The notes beneath the pieces are model-generated. The model did no database searches and was not told the DNA's origin. It saw only the letters and a program-made list of their open reading frames with translations. A stretch of DNA of 64,000 nucleotides from the NCBI RefSeq assembly GCF_003054025.1, contig NZ_QBKG01000008.1, forward strand, positions 26,013-90,012, in the 5' to 3' direction. Below, piece after piece: positions 1 to 7,565 of this stretch. A program made the translations under genes and the position numbers. Each line of letters opens with the position of its first letter. Position 1 is the stretch's first letter. Source of the DNA: Capnocytophaga leadbetteri. Lineage in GTDB: Bacteria; Bacteroidota; Bacteroidia; Flavobacteriales; Flavobacteriaceae.

Positions 1-524
1 AATATATCACAGGAGGTGTTTCTACCAAAAACAAAAAGTATTTCCAAAACGGGCGTTTAGAAATCCGTTGCAAGCTTGAAGCCCATCAAGGTGCTTGGCC
101 TGCTATCTGGATGGTACCCGATGCCCCTTGGCCTACAGGTGGTGAAATAGATATTGTAGAGCGACTTAACTATGATCCTTTTGTATACCATACCTTACAC
201 TCACCTTACACCCAAGCAGGCAAAAAAGACCCTTCTAAAAAAAATAACCCACCAAGCCATACTAAAGCCACTATCAATCCCGATGATTACAACATCTATG
301 CGGTAGAACTCGACACCGATGAGGTGCGTTTTTATGTAAATGGCACACAAACTTTCAGCTATGCGCGCGTACCCGAGAAAGAGAGTGAAGGGCAGTTTCC
401 TTTTAATCGCCCCTATATGTTGCGTATCGATATGCAATTAGGCGGTAAATGGGTTGGAGAGGTAAAACCTTTGACTAAGCCTATAAGAATGTACATAGAT
501 TGGGTGAGGTTTTATCAGAAATAA
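1..524 (+). CDS. Glycoside hydrolase family 16 beta-glucanase, C-terminal part
   Basis: The reading frame is open from the first bases of the window, so the 5' part of the gene lies outside. The visible 173 residues contain GRLEIRCKLE, then GAWPAIWMVP, then GGEIDIVERLN, which is the order of strands seen in GH16 laminarinases and lichenases. EIDIVE holds the E-x-D-x-(x)-E catalytic motif with nucleophile and acid/base glutamates. The tail MRLYIDWVRFYQK-like strand closes the jelly roll as usual for the family. Secretion and hydrolysis of beta-1,3 or beta-1,3-1,4 glucans is inferred from the family; the substrate and any signal peptide cannot be judged without the missing N-terminus. Confidence 0.9.
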   Translation, partial: YITGGVSTKNKKYFQNGRLEIRCKLEAHQGAWPAIWMVPDAPWPTGGEIDIVERLNYDPFVYHTLHSPYTQAGKKDPSKKNNPPSHTKATINPDDYNIYAVELDTDEVRFYVNGTQTFSYARVPEKESEGQFPFNRPYMLRIDMQLGGKWVGEVKPLTKPIRMYIDWVRFYQK

Positions 525-602
525 CTAAAAGAAGCTGCCTTTTCCTTGAAAAGATACAAATCCTGCTAAGTACAATAAACTGCTCTTGCTTATTTTTGCA
601 AA

Positions 603-633
603 TTGTGTAATTGAAAATTAAGTATTACTTTTG
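603..633 (+). promoter_or_regulatory. Flavobacterial-type promoter
   Basis: TTG at 603-605, 20 bases, then TACTTTTG at 626-633 match the Bacteroidota sigma-A consensus TTG-N19/20-TAnnTTTG. It lies about 28 bases before the start codon of a gene that is now a remnant, so it appears to be an intact promoter in front of a dead gene. Confidence 0.7.
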
Positions 634-660
634 TCAAACTAAAAATAAATCTAATTATAT

Positions 661-806
661 ATGAAGGGTTTAATTATCAACGGACATCCTACTATGAAGA
701 CGTCCAATGCCAATAAGGTATCTTGAAAGAGGTACTTTCAGTAATACAGCAAAAAGCCAAAGACCACGCTGCACGCTTAGTAGTACAAATTAAGAAGTTG
801 GGCTAA
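661..806 (+). pseudogene. Remnant of flavodoxin-fold NAD(P)H oxidoreductase
   Basis: The start MKGLIINGHP resembles the N-terminus of NAD(P)H-dependent flavodoxin-fold quinone reductases (KefG/MdaB/YwrO type). The frame stops at codon 22. In the +1 frame it continues as ILKEVLSVIQQKAKDHAARL and ends at 806, which resembles a C-terminal helix of the same family. A normal member has roughly 180-200 residues, so most of the middle is missing and the ends are out of frame. Promoter and downstream terminator are both still present. Family assignment rests on short stretches and is moderate. Confidence 0.5.
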
Positions 807-834
807 AGAAAACTAGCAGATTTGCTAATGAGCA

Positions 835-881
835 AAATAAAACTCCCCGTGTGGTTATGTACTACACGGGGAGTTTTATTT
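835..881. terminator. Long bidirectional hairpin terminator
   Basis: An uninterrupted stem of about 18 bp (835-852 with 864-881) with core AAACTCCCCGTGT and an 11-base loop, A-rich on the left and T-rich on the right. It lies between the pseudogene and the convergent ohr gene and can end transcription from both sides. It is the best copy of a hairpin family seen again near 1946, 2992, 4909, 7377 and 9993. Confidence 0.85.
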
Positions 882-897
882 GTTGTCGTACTACGAC

Positions 898-1320
898 TTA
901 ATTATTACTAACTTCAAAGGTTACTTCTATATTTCCACGAGTAGAGTTAGAATACGGACATACTTGGTCGGCTTTTGCTACAAGCTCCTTAGCTTCTTCA
1001 AGCGATACATTAGGTATATTTACTTGTAGGGTTACGGCGAAAATAAAACCGCCATTGTTCAGCTTCCTAATAGATACGTGTGCCGTTACAGAGGTCTCAC
1101 CAGTAGCTACTTTAGCTTGCTTAATAACCAAATTCAGGGAAATGTCAAAACAAGCCGCATAGCCCGCAGCAAAAATCTGCTCAGGATTGGTATAATCATC
1201 ATTAGCTCCATCTAAGGCTTTAGGAGAACGTATTTCAAGGCTTAATACGCCGTTGTCAGAAGTTACTTTTCTGTTACGACCACCTGTCGCGGTGGCCACT
1301 GCTGTGTACAATGCTGTCAT
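898..1320 (-). CDS. ohr: Organic hydroperoxide resistance protein (OsmC/Ohr family)
   Basis: 140 residues, the normal length for Ohr. Members are cytoplasmic, dimeric, thiol-dependent peroxidases that reduce organic and lipid hydroperoxides using lipoylated protein partners. Both reactive cysteines are present: Cys57 in GYAACFDI and Cys121 in QVCPYSNSTRGN. The N-terminus TALYTAVATATGGRNRKV is the usual Ohr strand, with Arg17 in the position of the catalytic arginine. A TTG-N19-TACCTTTG promoter lies about 80 bases upstream. No OhrR-type regulator is adjacent. The assignment is secure; the choice of Ohr over OsmC rests on the length and motif wording. Confidence 0.93.
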   Translation of the reverse strand: MTALYTAVATATGGRNRKVTSDNGVLSLEIRSPKALDGANDDYTNPEQIFAAGYAACFDISLNLVIKQAKVATGETSVTAHVSIRKLNNGGFIFAVTLQVNIPNVSLEEAKELVAKADQVCPYSNSTRGNIEVTFEVSNN

Positions 1321-1397
1321 CTGTCTTTTTTATTTATGATTAATAATTTGTTTACTAAATGTCCTAATATTGTATTGTTTTTAAGTTATTCTAAATG

Positions 1398-1427
1398 CAA
1401 AGGTAGTGATAATTTGGTAATTAGCAA
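1398..1427 (-). promoter_or_regulatory. Promoter of ohr
   Basis: Read on the minus strand: TTG (1427-1425), 19 bases, TACCTTTG (1405-1398). The TTG is part of a stretch of 8-nt repeat units (AATTAGCA type). The divergent promoter of the lipoprotein gene lies 20 bases further on, so the two genes share one repeat-rich control region. Confidence 0.75.
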
Positions 1428-1444
1428 ATTAGTAAAATAGTGAA

Positions 1445-1476
1445 TTTGCATATTAGGCAATTAAGTATTACTTTTG
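1445..1476 (+). promoter_or_regulatory. Promoter of the coiled-coil lipoprotein gene
   Basis: TTTG at 1445-1448, 20 bases, TACTTTTG at 1469-1476, followed 28 bases later by the ATG at 1504. The sequence around the -7 box (AATTAAGTATTACTTTTG) is nearly identical to that of the promoter at 603-633. Confidence 0.75.
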
Positions 1477-1503
1477 CAGCATTAAAATATTAATAATATA
1501 ATT

Positions 1504-1923
1504 ATGAAAAAAGTACTTTTAATGGGAGTGTTAGCTTCCTTTATGTTAGCGGGTTGTGGTACAGCTAAATCACCAGAGATGAAACGCTTGGAAAAACAAC
1601 AACAAGCCTTGAAACTCAATACCGAGCTCAACGAATTGCAAATGAAACTCACTCAAGAGCAAACCAATAATCAGTCGTTGCAAACTGAGGCTACGCAAGC
1701 TAATGAAGAAGCTACCAATCGTACGGATGCTTTTAGTGATGCCAACTCGGCTTCGGCAAGTGCTAAAAAAGCGAACAAAGCTCGAAAGGCATTGCGCAAA
1801 GCTAGTAAGGCTAACAGGAATTTAGCCAAAAGTAATCGCCGTATTGAGAAGTTGCAAAAAGACATCACTAAATTGCAAGAAAAGATAACTAAACTAAATG
1901 CTGAAGTAGAATTTAGCAAATAG
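1504..1923 (+). CDS. Small coiled-coil lipoprotein
   Basis: 139 residues. The N-terminus MKKVLLMGVLASFMLAGC is a signal peptide with lipobox and lipidated Cys18. Residues 24-70 and 98-137 are heptad-like, rich in K, Q, L and E (KLTQEQTNN, RIEKLQKDITKLQ), with an Ala/Ser/Lys-rich middle. This predicts a long parallel helix anchored in the envelope, comparable in plan to Lpp-like spacers, but no family is recognised. The residues after the cysteine (GTAKSPE) lack the acidic K-(D/E)-(D/E) surface-export signal described for Capnocytophaga lipoproteins, so a periplasm-facing location is favoured. It is flanked by its own promoter and terminator, so it is monocistronic. Confidence 0.8.
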   Translation: MKKVLLMGVLASFMLAGCGTAKSPEMKRLEKQQQALKLNTELNELQMKLTQEQTNNQSLQTEATQANEEATNRTDAFSDANSASASAKKANKARKALRKASKANRNLAKSNRRIEKLQKDITKLQEKITKLNAEVEFSK

Positions 1924-1945
1924 ATACAAGTTAGATGTCTTATTA

Positions 1946-1980
1946 AAAATTCCCGTGTGGTACTACCACACGGGAATTTT
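1946..1980. terminator. Hairpin terminator
   Basis: Perfect 15 bp stem (1946-1960 with 1966-1980) with core AATTCCCGTGTGG and a 5-base loop TACTA, with A and T flanks on either side. It lies between the convergent lipoprotein and aldo/keto reductase genes and belongs to the recurring hairpin family. Confidence 0.85.
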
Positions 1981-1997
1981 ACTAATTAGCACATTTG

Positions 1998-2840
1998 CTA
2001 ATTACCATATTGTAGTATCATCTCTACAAAAGCAGGGTCTTGGTGAGAAGAGAAGAGCGTTTGCTTGGTGTCGAGAACCGCTATTTGGCTCATATCCTCC
2101 GCTGAGAGTTGGAAGTCAAACACATTGAAGTTCTGCTGTATACGCTCTTTGCGCACCGATTTAGGAATGCAGATAATATCGCGTTGCAAGAGATAGCGCA
2201 AAGCTATTTGGGCAGCACTTTTCTGATACTTTTCACCAATAGCATTGAGAGTAGGATTGGCAAAGAAGTCGTTTCTGCCTTCGGCAAAAGGTCCCCACGA
2301 CATTAGTTTAGTGTCGTACTTCTTCATTAGCTCTTGAAGGGCTTGCTGTTGGTGGAATACGTGTGTTTCCATTTGGTTTACAGCAGGTTTTATCTCGCAA
2401 TGGTATGCCAAATCAAGGTATCTATCAGCATAGAAGTTACTCACCCCAATAGCGCGTACTTTGCCCTCTTTATAGGCTTCTTCCATAGCGTGATAAGAGC
2501 CGTAATAGTCGCCAAAAGGTTGGTGAACGAGTAGCAAATCGATATAATCAGTTTGTAGTTTGCGCAAAGAGGTTTCGATAGAGGCTTTTGCCTTTTCATA
2601 ACCTGCATTGCTTATCCACACTTTGGTAACGATAAAGAACTCTTTGCGGTCAATCCCACTTTTCTTAATAGCGTTACCTACACCCTCTTCATTTTTGTAG
2701 ATTTGGGCGGTATCAATCATTCGGTAGCCTACCGAAATAGCATCGCTTACGCAACGCTCACATTCTTTGGGGTCTACTTGGTATACACCATAACCTAATA
2801 GGGGCATTTGTACCCCATTGTTTAATTGGATGTTTTTCAT
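1998..2840 (-). CDS. Aldo/keto reductase
   Basis: 280 residues, a full-length AKR of the diketo-gulonate reductase/prostaglandin F synthase type. Cytoplasmic NADPH-dependent reduction of aldehydes and ketones is the family role; the substrate is unknown. The catalytic tetrad is complete: Asp43 and Tyr48 (MIDTAQIYKNEEGVG), Lys73 (VTKVW) and His106 (LLLVHQPFGDYYG). GVSNF near 138 and IPKSVRKERIQQN near 226 are the usual cofactor-binding signatures. The last codons (QYGN, stop TAG) fall in an 8-nt intergenic repeat unit. A TATCTTTG box lies on the minus strand at 2879-2872, about 32 bases upstream, without a clear TTG. Confidence 0.93.
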   Translation of the reverse strand: MKNIQLNNGVQMPLLGYGVYQVDPKECERCVSDAISVGYRMIDTAQIYKNEEGVGNAIKKSGIDRKEFFIVTKVWISNAGYEKAKASIETSLRKLQTDYIDLLLVHQPFGDYYGSYHAMEEAYKEGKVRAIGVSNFYADRYLDLAYHCEIKPAVNQMETHVFHQQQALQELMKKYDTKLMSWGPFAEGRNDFFANPTLNAIGEKYQKSAAQIALRYLLQRDIICIPKSVRKERIQQNFNVFDFQLSAEDMSQIAVLDTKQTLFSSHQDPAFVEMILQYGN

Positions 2841-2871
2841 TTGTAATTCTTATTTTTAGTTTTATACCCTG

Positions 2872-2879
2872 CAAAGATA
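2872..2879 (-). promoter_or_regulatory. -7 promoter box before the aldo/keto reductase
   Basis: TATCTTTG read on the minus strand, about 32 bases before the start codon. No TTG is found at the standard distance, so only the proximal element is supported. Confidence 0.5.
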
Positions 2880-2934
2880 AACAATTTTTGTCAAATAATT
2901 GTTACAGAGAAGTATAGTTTTTCAAATTTTCCTC

Positions 2935-3035
2935 TATCTTTGTGCTTTCAAAACTTTGGTGGCACATCAAGTAAAACTCATCCATTAGAAAATAAAACTC
3001 CCTATATGGCACATTTATCATATGGGGAGTTTTAT
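2935..3035 (+). other. Orphan promoter box followed by a terminator; possible small RNA
   Basis: A TATCTTTG box at 2935-2942 points into about 90 bases without any reading frame and ends at the hairpin 2992-3035. No TTG element is found at the right distance. Either a small RNA is made here, or this is the leftover control region of a deleted gene, as at 603-881. Confidence 0.3.
2992..3035. terminator. Hairpin terminator
   Basis: A stem of about 17 bp with core AAAACTCCC, one G-T wobble and a loop around 3009-3018. It is the same family as at 835 but with a different top (TATATG/CATATG). It ends transcription of the upstream strand and of the minus-strand gene ending at 3054 only if that gene reads through, so it is mainly a plus-strand or convergent terminator. 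Confidence 0.7.
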
Positions 3036-3053
3036 AATTAACAAATAAGTTAA

Positions 3054-3368
3054 TTATTTCCTTAGAAAACGGAAACGTTCTATGATATCCATAAGCATAT
3101 CAGCTTCAAAAAACTCATCATTTAGTAAGTCGTCAAATTCTTCATCACTATCTTCGTAAATGTTACTAATATAAGATAGATGTTCCTCTGCTTCAGGGAA
3201 ATTACCCTTCATAACATAGTATTCAGCAAATATTAGATGTGCTTTGATAAGGCTTATTTTATTATCACCTCCTGTTTCAAGTACTTTATTTAAGCTTTCT
3301 ATACTTTCTGTCTCCAATCCTCTAGCTAATTGCAAAGTAGCTTTTTTTAAGTATAATTCTGCATTCAT
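3054..3368 (-). CDS. Hypothetical protein with TPR-like helices
   Basis: 104 residues, no signal peptide. Residues 1-70 form paired helices with TPR-like spacing (ALxxARGxxxESIESLNKVLE, then AHLIFAEYYVMKGNFPEAEEHL), which resembles one to two tetratricopeptide repeats. Residues 70-90 are strongly acidic (EDSDEEFDDLLNDEFFEAD). No family is recognised. The TPR reading suggests protein binding, but this is inference from helix pattern only. Confidence 0.6.
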   Translation of the reverse strand: MNAELYLKKATLQLARGLETESIESLNKVLETGGDNKISLIKAHLIFAEYYVMKGNFPEAEEHLSYISNIYEDSDEEFDDLLNDEFFEADMLMDIIERFRFLRK

Positions 3369-3451
3369 TGTTTGTTTGTATATTGTACAATAAATTCTGC
3401 CCCAAATATAAGGATAATTTGTTAATTAACTCATAAGGCAATACAAATATC

Positions 3452-3934
3452 CTAAGCCATCATTTGCAATAAACTACTGATTTCGTCAGCGTGAGTGCGA
3501 CAGTAGTACATCACAAAAGCAATAAAAGGCACAAAAAGTATGATACTCCACAACAAGCCTTGCGCAAAGACTTTGTAATCGCCGAGACGATAGAGTATAT
3601 AGCCTGCCCAAAGAAGATTAAGCGTCATAGTAATATGCGACATTTGGGCAAAGATATTAGCGCCACTCCACGTAAAGGTTAAGAGTCCCATAGTGCCAAA
3701 ATAGTACATTGGCAAGAAAGCAAGTGCCAACCCAATAGCGTTTTTGTTGTACAAAAAGACTATAAAGCCTACTAAATATACCAAGCTACTGGGCGAACAA
3801 GCATTGTAAGCAATCCATTGTACTATGTTTGTTTTCAGGTTAAAGAAGAAGTAACCACTTCCTGAAAGAGTGAGCAGTAATAAGGCAATCGCTAAGACGA
3901 TACCAATAGTTTTTTCTGTTTTTGTAAGTTGCAT
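3452..3934 (-). CDS. Integral membrane protein of unknown function
   Basis: 160 residues with about five predicted membrane segments: roughly 10-31, 46-62, 66-84, 96-114 and 125-145. Soluble parts are very short. The protein starts with a basic cytoplasmic MQLTKTEKT. It lies 34 bases downstream of the AraC-type regulator on the same strand, so the two may be one transcript with the regulator first. No family is recognised; the plan is common in small uncharacterised Bacteroidota membrane proteins. Confidence 0.65.
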   Translation of the reverse strand: MQLTKTEKTIGIVLAIALLLLTLSGSGYFFFNLKTNIVQWIAYNACSPSSLVYLVGFIVFLYNKNAIGLALAFLPMYYFGTMGLLTFTWSGANIFAQMSHITMTLNLLWAGYILYRLGDYKVFAQGLLWSIILFVPFIAFVMYYCRTHADEISSLLQMMA

Positions 3935-3968
3935 AGTATTAAAAGTTATAAAATGATTGACAAATGGG

Positions 3969-4820
3969 TTAATTAATAGGAATATAAATCTCTGTTTTTA
4001 GCTTTTCTTTAGGGGTACGGCGCGCATCGTTGAGGTATTTTTCAAAGAAAGGTTCTTCGCGTAGTGTGTACTGGTGGTCTATAACCCAGCGTACAGCTGT
4101 ATCATACACCTGAGAAAGGTTTTCGTAACTGCCTTGATAGAAGAAAACGGCATATTTACCTCCTGCTAAGGTCTTGCAACTAACTTCTTCTTGTGGGGTG
4201 GCAGGCTTGTGGATAGCCAAACATACATCAGAGCGTTGCAAAGAGCCTTCAGTGATTTTCGGATCGTCATACGATATGCATATAGACTCTATCCCTTTGG
4301 TGAAGAGTTTTTGAGCCTTAATAACAGCCCATAGTTGCTCATAAGCCTTTCCGTAGTCTAAACTTCCGTAAGCACCTGTGAGGGCTACATAAATAAGGTT
4401 TTTAGGCTCTAATGTTACTATTTTAGGGGCTTTCAGAGCCAAATCGGGGTTGATGATTTCTTTTTTCATAATGTAGGTATCTTTGTTTGTTCTATACTCG
4501 GTAGGGCTGATGCCGTATTGTTTCTTAAAGGCTTTAGAGAGCGAAGCAGGAGTTTCATAGCCTATATTAAAGGCTATTTCTTCTATTGTCAGAGCGGTGT
4601 ACCGCAGCAAGCGGGCAGTAGCTTCTAACCTAAGACGAGTGATATACCCTCCAATAGCTTCGCCTTTTAGGGCTTTGAAGATGCGGTGAAAATGAAAGTC
4701 TGATAAAGCCGCCTCATTAGCGAGTGTTTTTAGGTCTAAAGTCTCATCTAAATGATTGTTGATGTAAGCAACCACCTTATTGATGCGCTGAATGTAATCG
4801 TTGTAAGTAATGTTTTTCAT
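3969..4820 (-). CDS. AraC-family regulator with GyrI-like effector domain
   Basis: 283 residues. Residues 8-108 are an AraC/XylS DNA-binding domain with two helix-turn-helix units (LKTLANEAALSDFHFHRIFKALKGE and IEEIAFNIGYETPASLSKAFKKQYGISPTEYR). Residues 125-283 match the GyrI-like small-molecule-binding fold, as in Rob-type regulators. Such proteins bind drugs or lipophilic compounds and activate stress or efflux genes. The small membrane protein gene downstream, 34 bases away, is a plausible target or partner. A TATCTTTG box lies 24 bases upstream of the start. Confidence 0.88.
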   Translation of the reverse strand: MKNITYNDYIQRINKVVAYINNHLDETLDLKTLANEAALSDFHFHRIFKALKGEAIGGYITRLRLEATARLLRYTALTIEEIAFNIGYETPASLSKAFKKQYGISPTEYRTNKDTYIMKKEIINPDLALKAPKIVTLEPKNLIYVALTGAYGSLDYGKAYEQLWAVIKAQKLFTKGIESICISYDDPKITEGSLQRSDVCLAIHKPATPQEEVSCKTLAGGKYAVFFYQGSYENLSQVYDTAVRWVIDHQYTLREEPFFEKYLNDARRTPKEKLKTEIYIPIN

Positions 4821-4843
4821 ATTGAGTTACTGATTTACGAGGG

Positions 4844-4851
4844 CAAAGATA
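4844..4851 (-). promoter_or_regulatory. -7 promoter box before the AraC-type gene
   Basis: TATCTTTG on the minus strand, 24 bases before the start codon. The TTG element is not clear at the standard distance. Confidence 0.5.
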
Positions 4852-4908
4852 AGGCTGTTTTGCAGAAAAGACTTTTCCTATCTTGCTTATTTTCTAAAAT
4901 TGCCAATA

Positions 4909-4960
4909 AAAACTCCCCGTGATGCGAGCCGCATAGGCAGTTTACACCACGGGGAGTTTT
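4909..4960. terminator. Hairpin terminator with a nested small hairpin
   Basis: Outer stem AAAACTCCCCGTG (4909-4921) pairs with 4948-4960. The 26-base loop contains a second palindrome ATGCG/CGCAT (4922-4934). It lies in the spacer between the AraC promoter and the end of the DUF302 gene and is a variant of the recurring hairpin family. Confidence 0.75.
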
Positions 4961-4998
4961 ATTCTCTAATTCTCTAATTTGCTAATTCTCTAATTTTC

Positions 4999-5463
4999 TC
5001 ATTTGCTAATTGACGATTTAATCAGCTGTTGCATGGCGCTATCTATCTTCTCAGCTGTACTGAAGTTTTGCTTTATATCATATTTTTTGGCAATAGCAGC
5101 AATTTTCTCGTAGCGTATCTTTACTGTTTTATCTTCCTTATAGATGAGGATTTTCAAAGGGAGTTCAATAGCCAAGCGAGGGTTTTCCTGCATTAGGGCA
5201 GTTCCTACTTTGGGGTTACCTACTATAAGCACAGTGGCGGGGTGCATACTTTCGCCTACTGCCTCGGCTGCCTTCTGATGGTCGATAGTAGCAAAAATGG
5301 TAATACCCCTGCTATTTACCTCTTTTTGAAGGGCTACCACAGTCTCTTCAAAAGCTAATGGACTCTCAAAGTCAGCATAAGGTTTTATCATATCTGTACA
5401 GCTAATAATAGGTTGTGCAGCCGCTAAGAATGGGAATAATAACAAGATAATTAAGTGTTTCAT
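4999..5463 (-). CDS. Secreted DUF302 family protein
   Basis: 154 residues. MKHLIILLLFPFLAAAQ is a cleavable signal peptide, so the protein is periplasmic. The rest is a DUF302 domain, with the diagnostic stretch VLIVGNPKVGTALMQENPRLAIELPLKILIYK. The function of DUF302 is not established; members are often near redox or metal stress genes. The last residues SSISK and the stop codon are encoded by 8-nt intergenic repeat units. The 5' region holds a palindrome over the -7 box and a 17-codon open frame. Confidence 0.82.
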   Translation of the reverse strand: MKHLIILLLFPFLAAAQPIISCTDMIKPYADFESPLAFEETVVALQKEVNSRGITIFATIDHQKAAEAVGESMHPATVLIVGNPKVGTALMQENPRLAIELPLKILIYKEDKTVKIRYEKIAAIAKKYDIKQNFSTAEKIDSAMQQLIKSSISK

Positions 5464-5514
5464 ATAGTTTATTATAAATATTTTTTAGTGAAAGTAAGAG
5501 TGAATTCATTCGGT

Positions 5515-5568
5515 TTATGGTGAGTTCCCAGCTTTCCACTGCTGATACAGATGAGTTATTTTATCCAT
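5515..5568 (-). CDS. Possible 17-residue upstream open reading frame
   Basis: ATG at 5568, stop at 5515, encoding MDKITHLYQQWKAGNSP. It lies between the putative promoter at 5589-5612 and the DUF302 start at 5463. It could be a leader peptide or the stump of a lost gene. There is no independent evidence for translation. Confidence 0.3.
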   Translation of the reverse strand: MDKITHLYQQWKAGNSP

Positions 5569-5588
5569 AATGTATTCTTTTTTGCATT

Positions 5589-5612
5589 CAAAGGTAGCCT
5601 GTGGCTACCTTT
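5589..5612. promoter_or_regulatory. Perfect palindrome covering a -7 promoter box
   Basis: AAAGGTAGCC, a 3-base loop TGT, then GGCTACCTTT. Read on the minus strand it includes TACCTTTG (5596-5589), the likely -7 box of the DUF302 transcript. It could be an operator or a transcript hairpin. No TTG element is seen at the usual distance. Confidence 0.45.
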
Positions 5613-5720
5613 AGATGGTATAATGTGCAAAAGTACATATTATTTTTTACTTAGCCTACTAATACTTATAGCTTATTGTGCTACGACTTAATTATTGTAA
5701 AGTATAAAGTGAGTAAAGAT

Positions 5721-7286
5721 TTAGAAATACTCTTTCATTGTTCTGATGTCTAGATAACCTTTTTTGCCTTTCTTTACAATGTGATAGAAAGAGTGGGTTT
5801 GGGGTTCTATTTTTTCGTATATAACCTTTTTATGCTGGGGGTAGATACCTATCTTATTATCTTTGTAGAAGTAGATAAGCCCATCCTTATGCTGCTCAAT
5901 ATTATCATAGATGATAGGGAGCTGTTCTTCTCCTGTGAGATGAGCTGAAGCATATTTGCGTACATTGCGTTTAAAACTATTTTCTTCTTCGTTTTCTTTA
6001 TCCTCCTCTATTCCTTCAATATATAATTCTTTTTCTGAAATCTTTTGATAATTGTATTTGAACAGTCCGTATTTGTTCCCTCGTTGCACACGTATAAGCT
6101 CTGGGTGATGATAAATGTTGTCCACAAAAAAATCATTCTCATCCCATACAAAATACCTACTACCATCAATAAAAGAAAGTGTTTCATCGGCACTTCTATC
6201 AGAAAGATAGTTTCGTTTTTCGGCTTCGAACTCTGAAGCAAAGCCTCCAAAACCATAAAGCATATAATGTGGGTATTCTGATTTTTTAGGGTCTTTTTTC
6301 AATGAATAACGCCTTTCATATACGGTTCCGCAGAGTGAGTAACTGATTTTGGGGAATTTCTCTATACGTTCGCCATTTATTGTGTAATATGCTGCTCCTT
6401 GCTTGTTAAGCATCTCAATACCATTGCGGTAGAAATAAACACTGCGCATCCCTTTAAACGATTTTTTTTGTAAGTAACTGTCGTAGAGTACAAACTTGCT
6501 TCCTCTTCTGGCTATAACGCCAAATTTGTTATAATAGATGGTATCATATCTGCCAGAAAGCACTTTTTCTTTATAGGTATTCATAAGCTCATAACGCTTG
6601 CCTTTGGGGCGAAGTATGAGATGCTCTTCTGGCTCATAGCTTATAAAGTCATCTGTATAGGACAAAGGGTATTGAGTTGGCGCAAGTACCGTTGTCTCTA
6701 TGTTAGTTAAAAACAAGGTTTTATCTTTTAAGGGTACAATAAAACCCTCAATATTTTCTCCATAACTCAAGAGGTAAATGTTTCGCCCCTTTTTTAGATG
6801 GATAGTATGTAGTGCATAATAATCTGTTCTTCGATAAGGTTTTTCTTCTTTTCTATCTATATCACATAACAAAGCCAAGTAAGGGTTAAGTATCTTGACA
6901 ATAATTGTTTGAGTATCCTTGTCATAGATAGGAGGAAGTGTGTTAAAGGTTTTGCCTACAAAGTCGCTGGGGGTAGTGCGTTGTATATCTTTGAGGTAGA
7001 TAATTTTCTTGTCGTCCTCTTTTATCTCGTTTAGGGTCTCTAAATCCTCCTCATTATAATGAACCAATTTGAGATCGTAAACTTCGGTATCGGTATCTAG
7101 ATTTTCATCTTCTTGAGACTCAAATTCTAACTCTAAAAACTTGTCTTTCTGTTTTTGAGTATAAAAATAAAGTTCCCCATCAGAGTCATAAGCGAGGATA
7201 TCGATATGACGGATTGAAGTTTCTTTTTGTGCTTGCGCTAAAGAAGTGAGCAAGAGAGCAATGATAAGAGTGATATTTTTTAACAT
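5721..7286 (-). CDS. Secreted WG-repeat-like protein, function unknown
   Basis: 521 residues with signal peptide MLKNITLIIALLLTSLAQAQ. The mature part alternates short strands with Tyr/Gly-rich turns, such as GKRYELMNTY, RGSKFVLYDS, RGNKYGLFKYNY and KDNKIGIYP, at intervals. This is the pattern of WG beta-propeller-like repeats common in secreted Bacteroidota proteins. There are acidic insertions near 55-65 and 405-415. No catalytic motif is visible. It has its own TATCTTTG box upstream and is separated from neighbours by repeats, so it is probably monocistronic. The repeat assignment is moderate. Confidence 0.65.
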   Translation of the reverse strand: MLKNITLIIALLLTSLAQAQKETSIRHIDILAYDSDGELYFYTQKQKDKFLELEFESQEDENLDTDTEVYDLKLVHYNEEDLETLNEIKEDDKKIIYLKDIQRTTPSDFVGKTFNTLPPIYDKDTQTIIVKILNPYLALLCDIDRKEEKPYRRTDYYALHTIHLKKGRNIYLLSYGENIEGFIVPLKDKTLFLTNIETTVLAPTQYPLSYTDDFISYEPEEHLILRPKGKRYELMNTYKEKVLSGRYDTIYYNKFGVIARRGSKFVLYDSYLQKKSFKGMRSVYFYRNGIEMLNKQGAAYYTINGERIEKFPKISYSLCGTVYERRYSLKKDPKKSEYPHYMLYGFGGFASEFEAEKRNYLSDRSADETLSFIDGSRYFVWDENDFFVDNIYHHPELIRVQRGNKYGLFKYNYQKISEKELYIEGIEEDKENEEENSFKRNVRKYASAHLTGEEQLPIIYDNIEQHKDGLIYFYKDNKIGIYPQHKKVIYEKIEPQTHSFYHIVKKGKKGYLDIRTMKEYF

Positions 7287-7308
7287 ATCGTCCTAAGGTT
7301 TTTGTTGA

Positions 7309-7316
7309 CAAAGATA
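7309..7316 (-). promoter_or_regulatory. -7 promoter box before the WG-repeat-like gene
   Basis: TATCTTTG on the minus strand, 23 bases before the start codon at 7286. The upstream sequence is 8-nt repeat material without a TTG at the standard distance. Confidence 0.45.
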
Positions 7317-7319
7317 GTG

Positions 7320-7380
7320 ATAAATGGGGAATTAGAAAATTAGAGAATTAACAAATGAGCAAATTTGGGGGATTAGAAAA
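7320..7380. repeat. 8-nt family intergenic repeat
   Basis: Degenerate units of about 8 bases on the AATTAGAA/AAATTAGC pattern between the WG-repeat-like gene and the hairpin at 7377. Same family as at 43478-43577. Confidence 0.55.
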
Positions 7381-7416
7381 TCCCCGTGGAGTTATTCACT
7401 GCATGGGGAATTTTAT
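7377..7416. terminator. Imperfect hairpin terminator
   Basis: AAAATCCCCGTG pairs with CATGGGGAATTTT with one bulge. It is a degenerate copy of the family seen at 835. Confidence 0.5.
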
Positions 7417-7428
7417 CAAGAGATTAGA

Positions 7429-7504
7429 TTAGTCAATTTTGTGGACTACTTTTGCAAGTCCTAATTCTTTCCATTTACGATTTTTAGCTTCAGGACGTAA
7501 TGCT
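7429..7504 (-). pseudogene. Possible C-terminal gene remnant
   Basis: A minus-strand frame reads ALRPEAKNRKWKELGLAKVV and three more residues to a stop at 7429, with a stop directly upstream. The composition looks coding, but no start or family is seen. It may be the tail of a lost gene. Confidence 0.25.
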
Positions 7505-7565
7505 TACTATATAGCACAATTCATTCTATTTATTCGTATTTTCTTGAAATTTAAATACTATCTTT

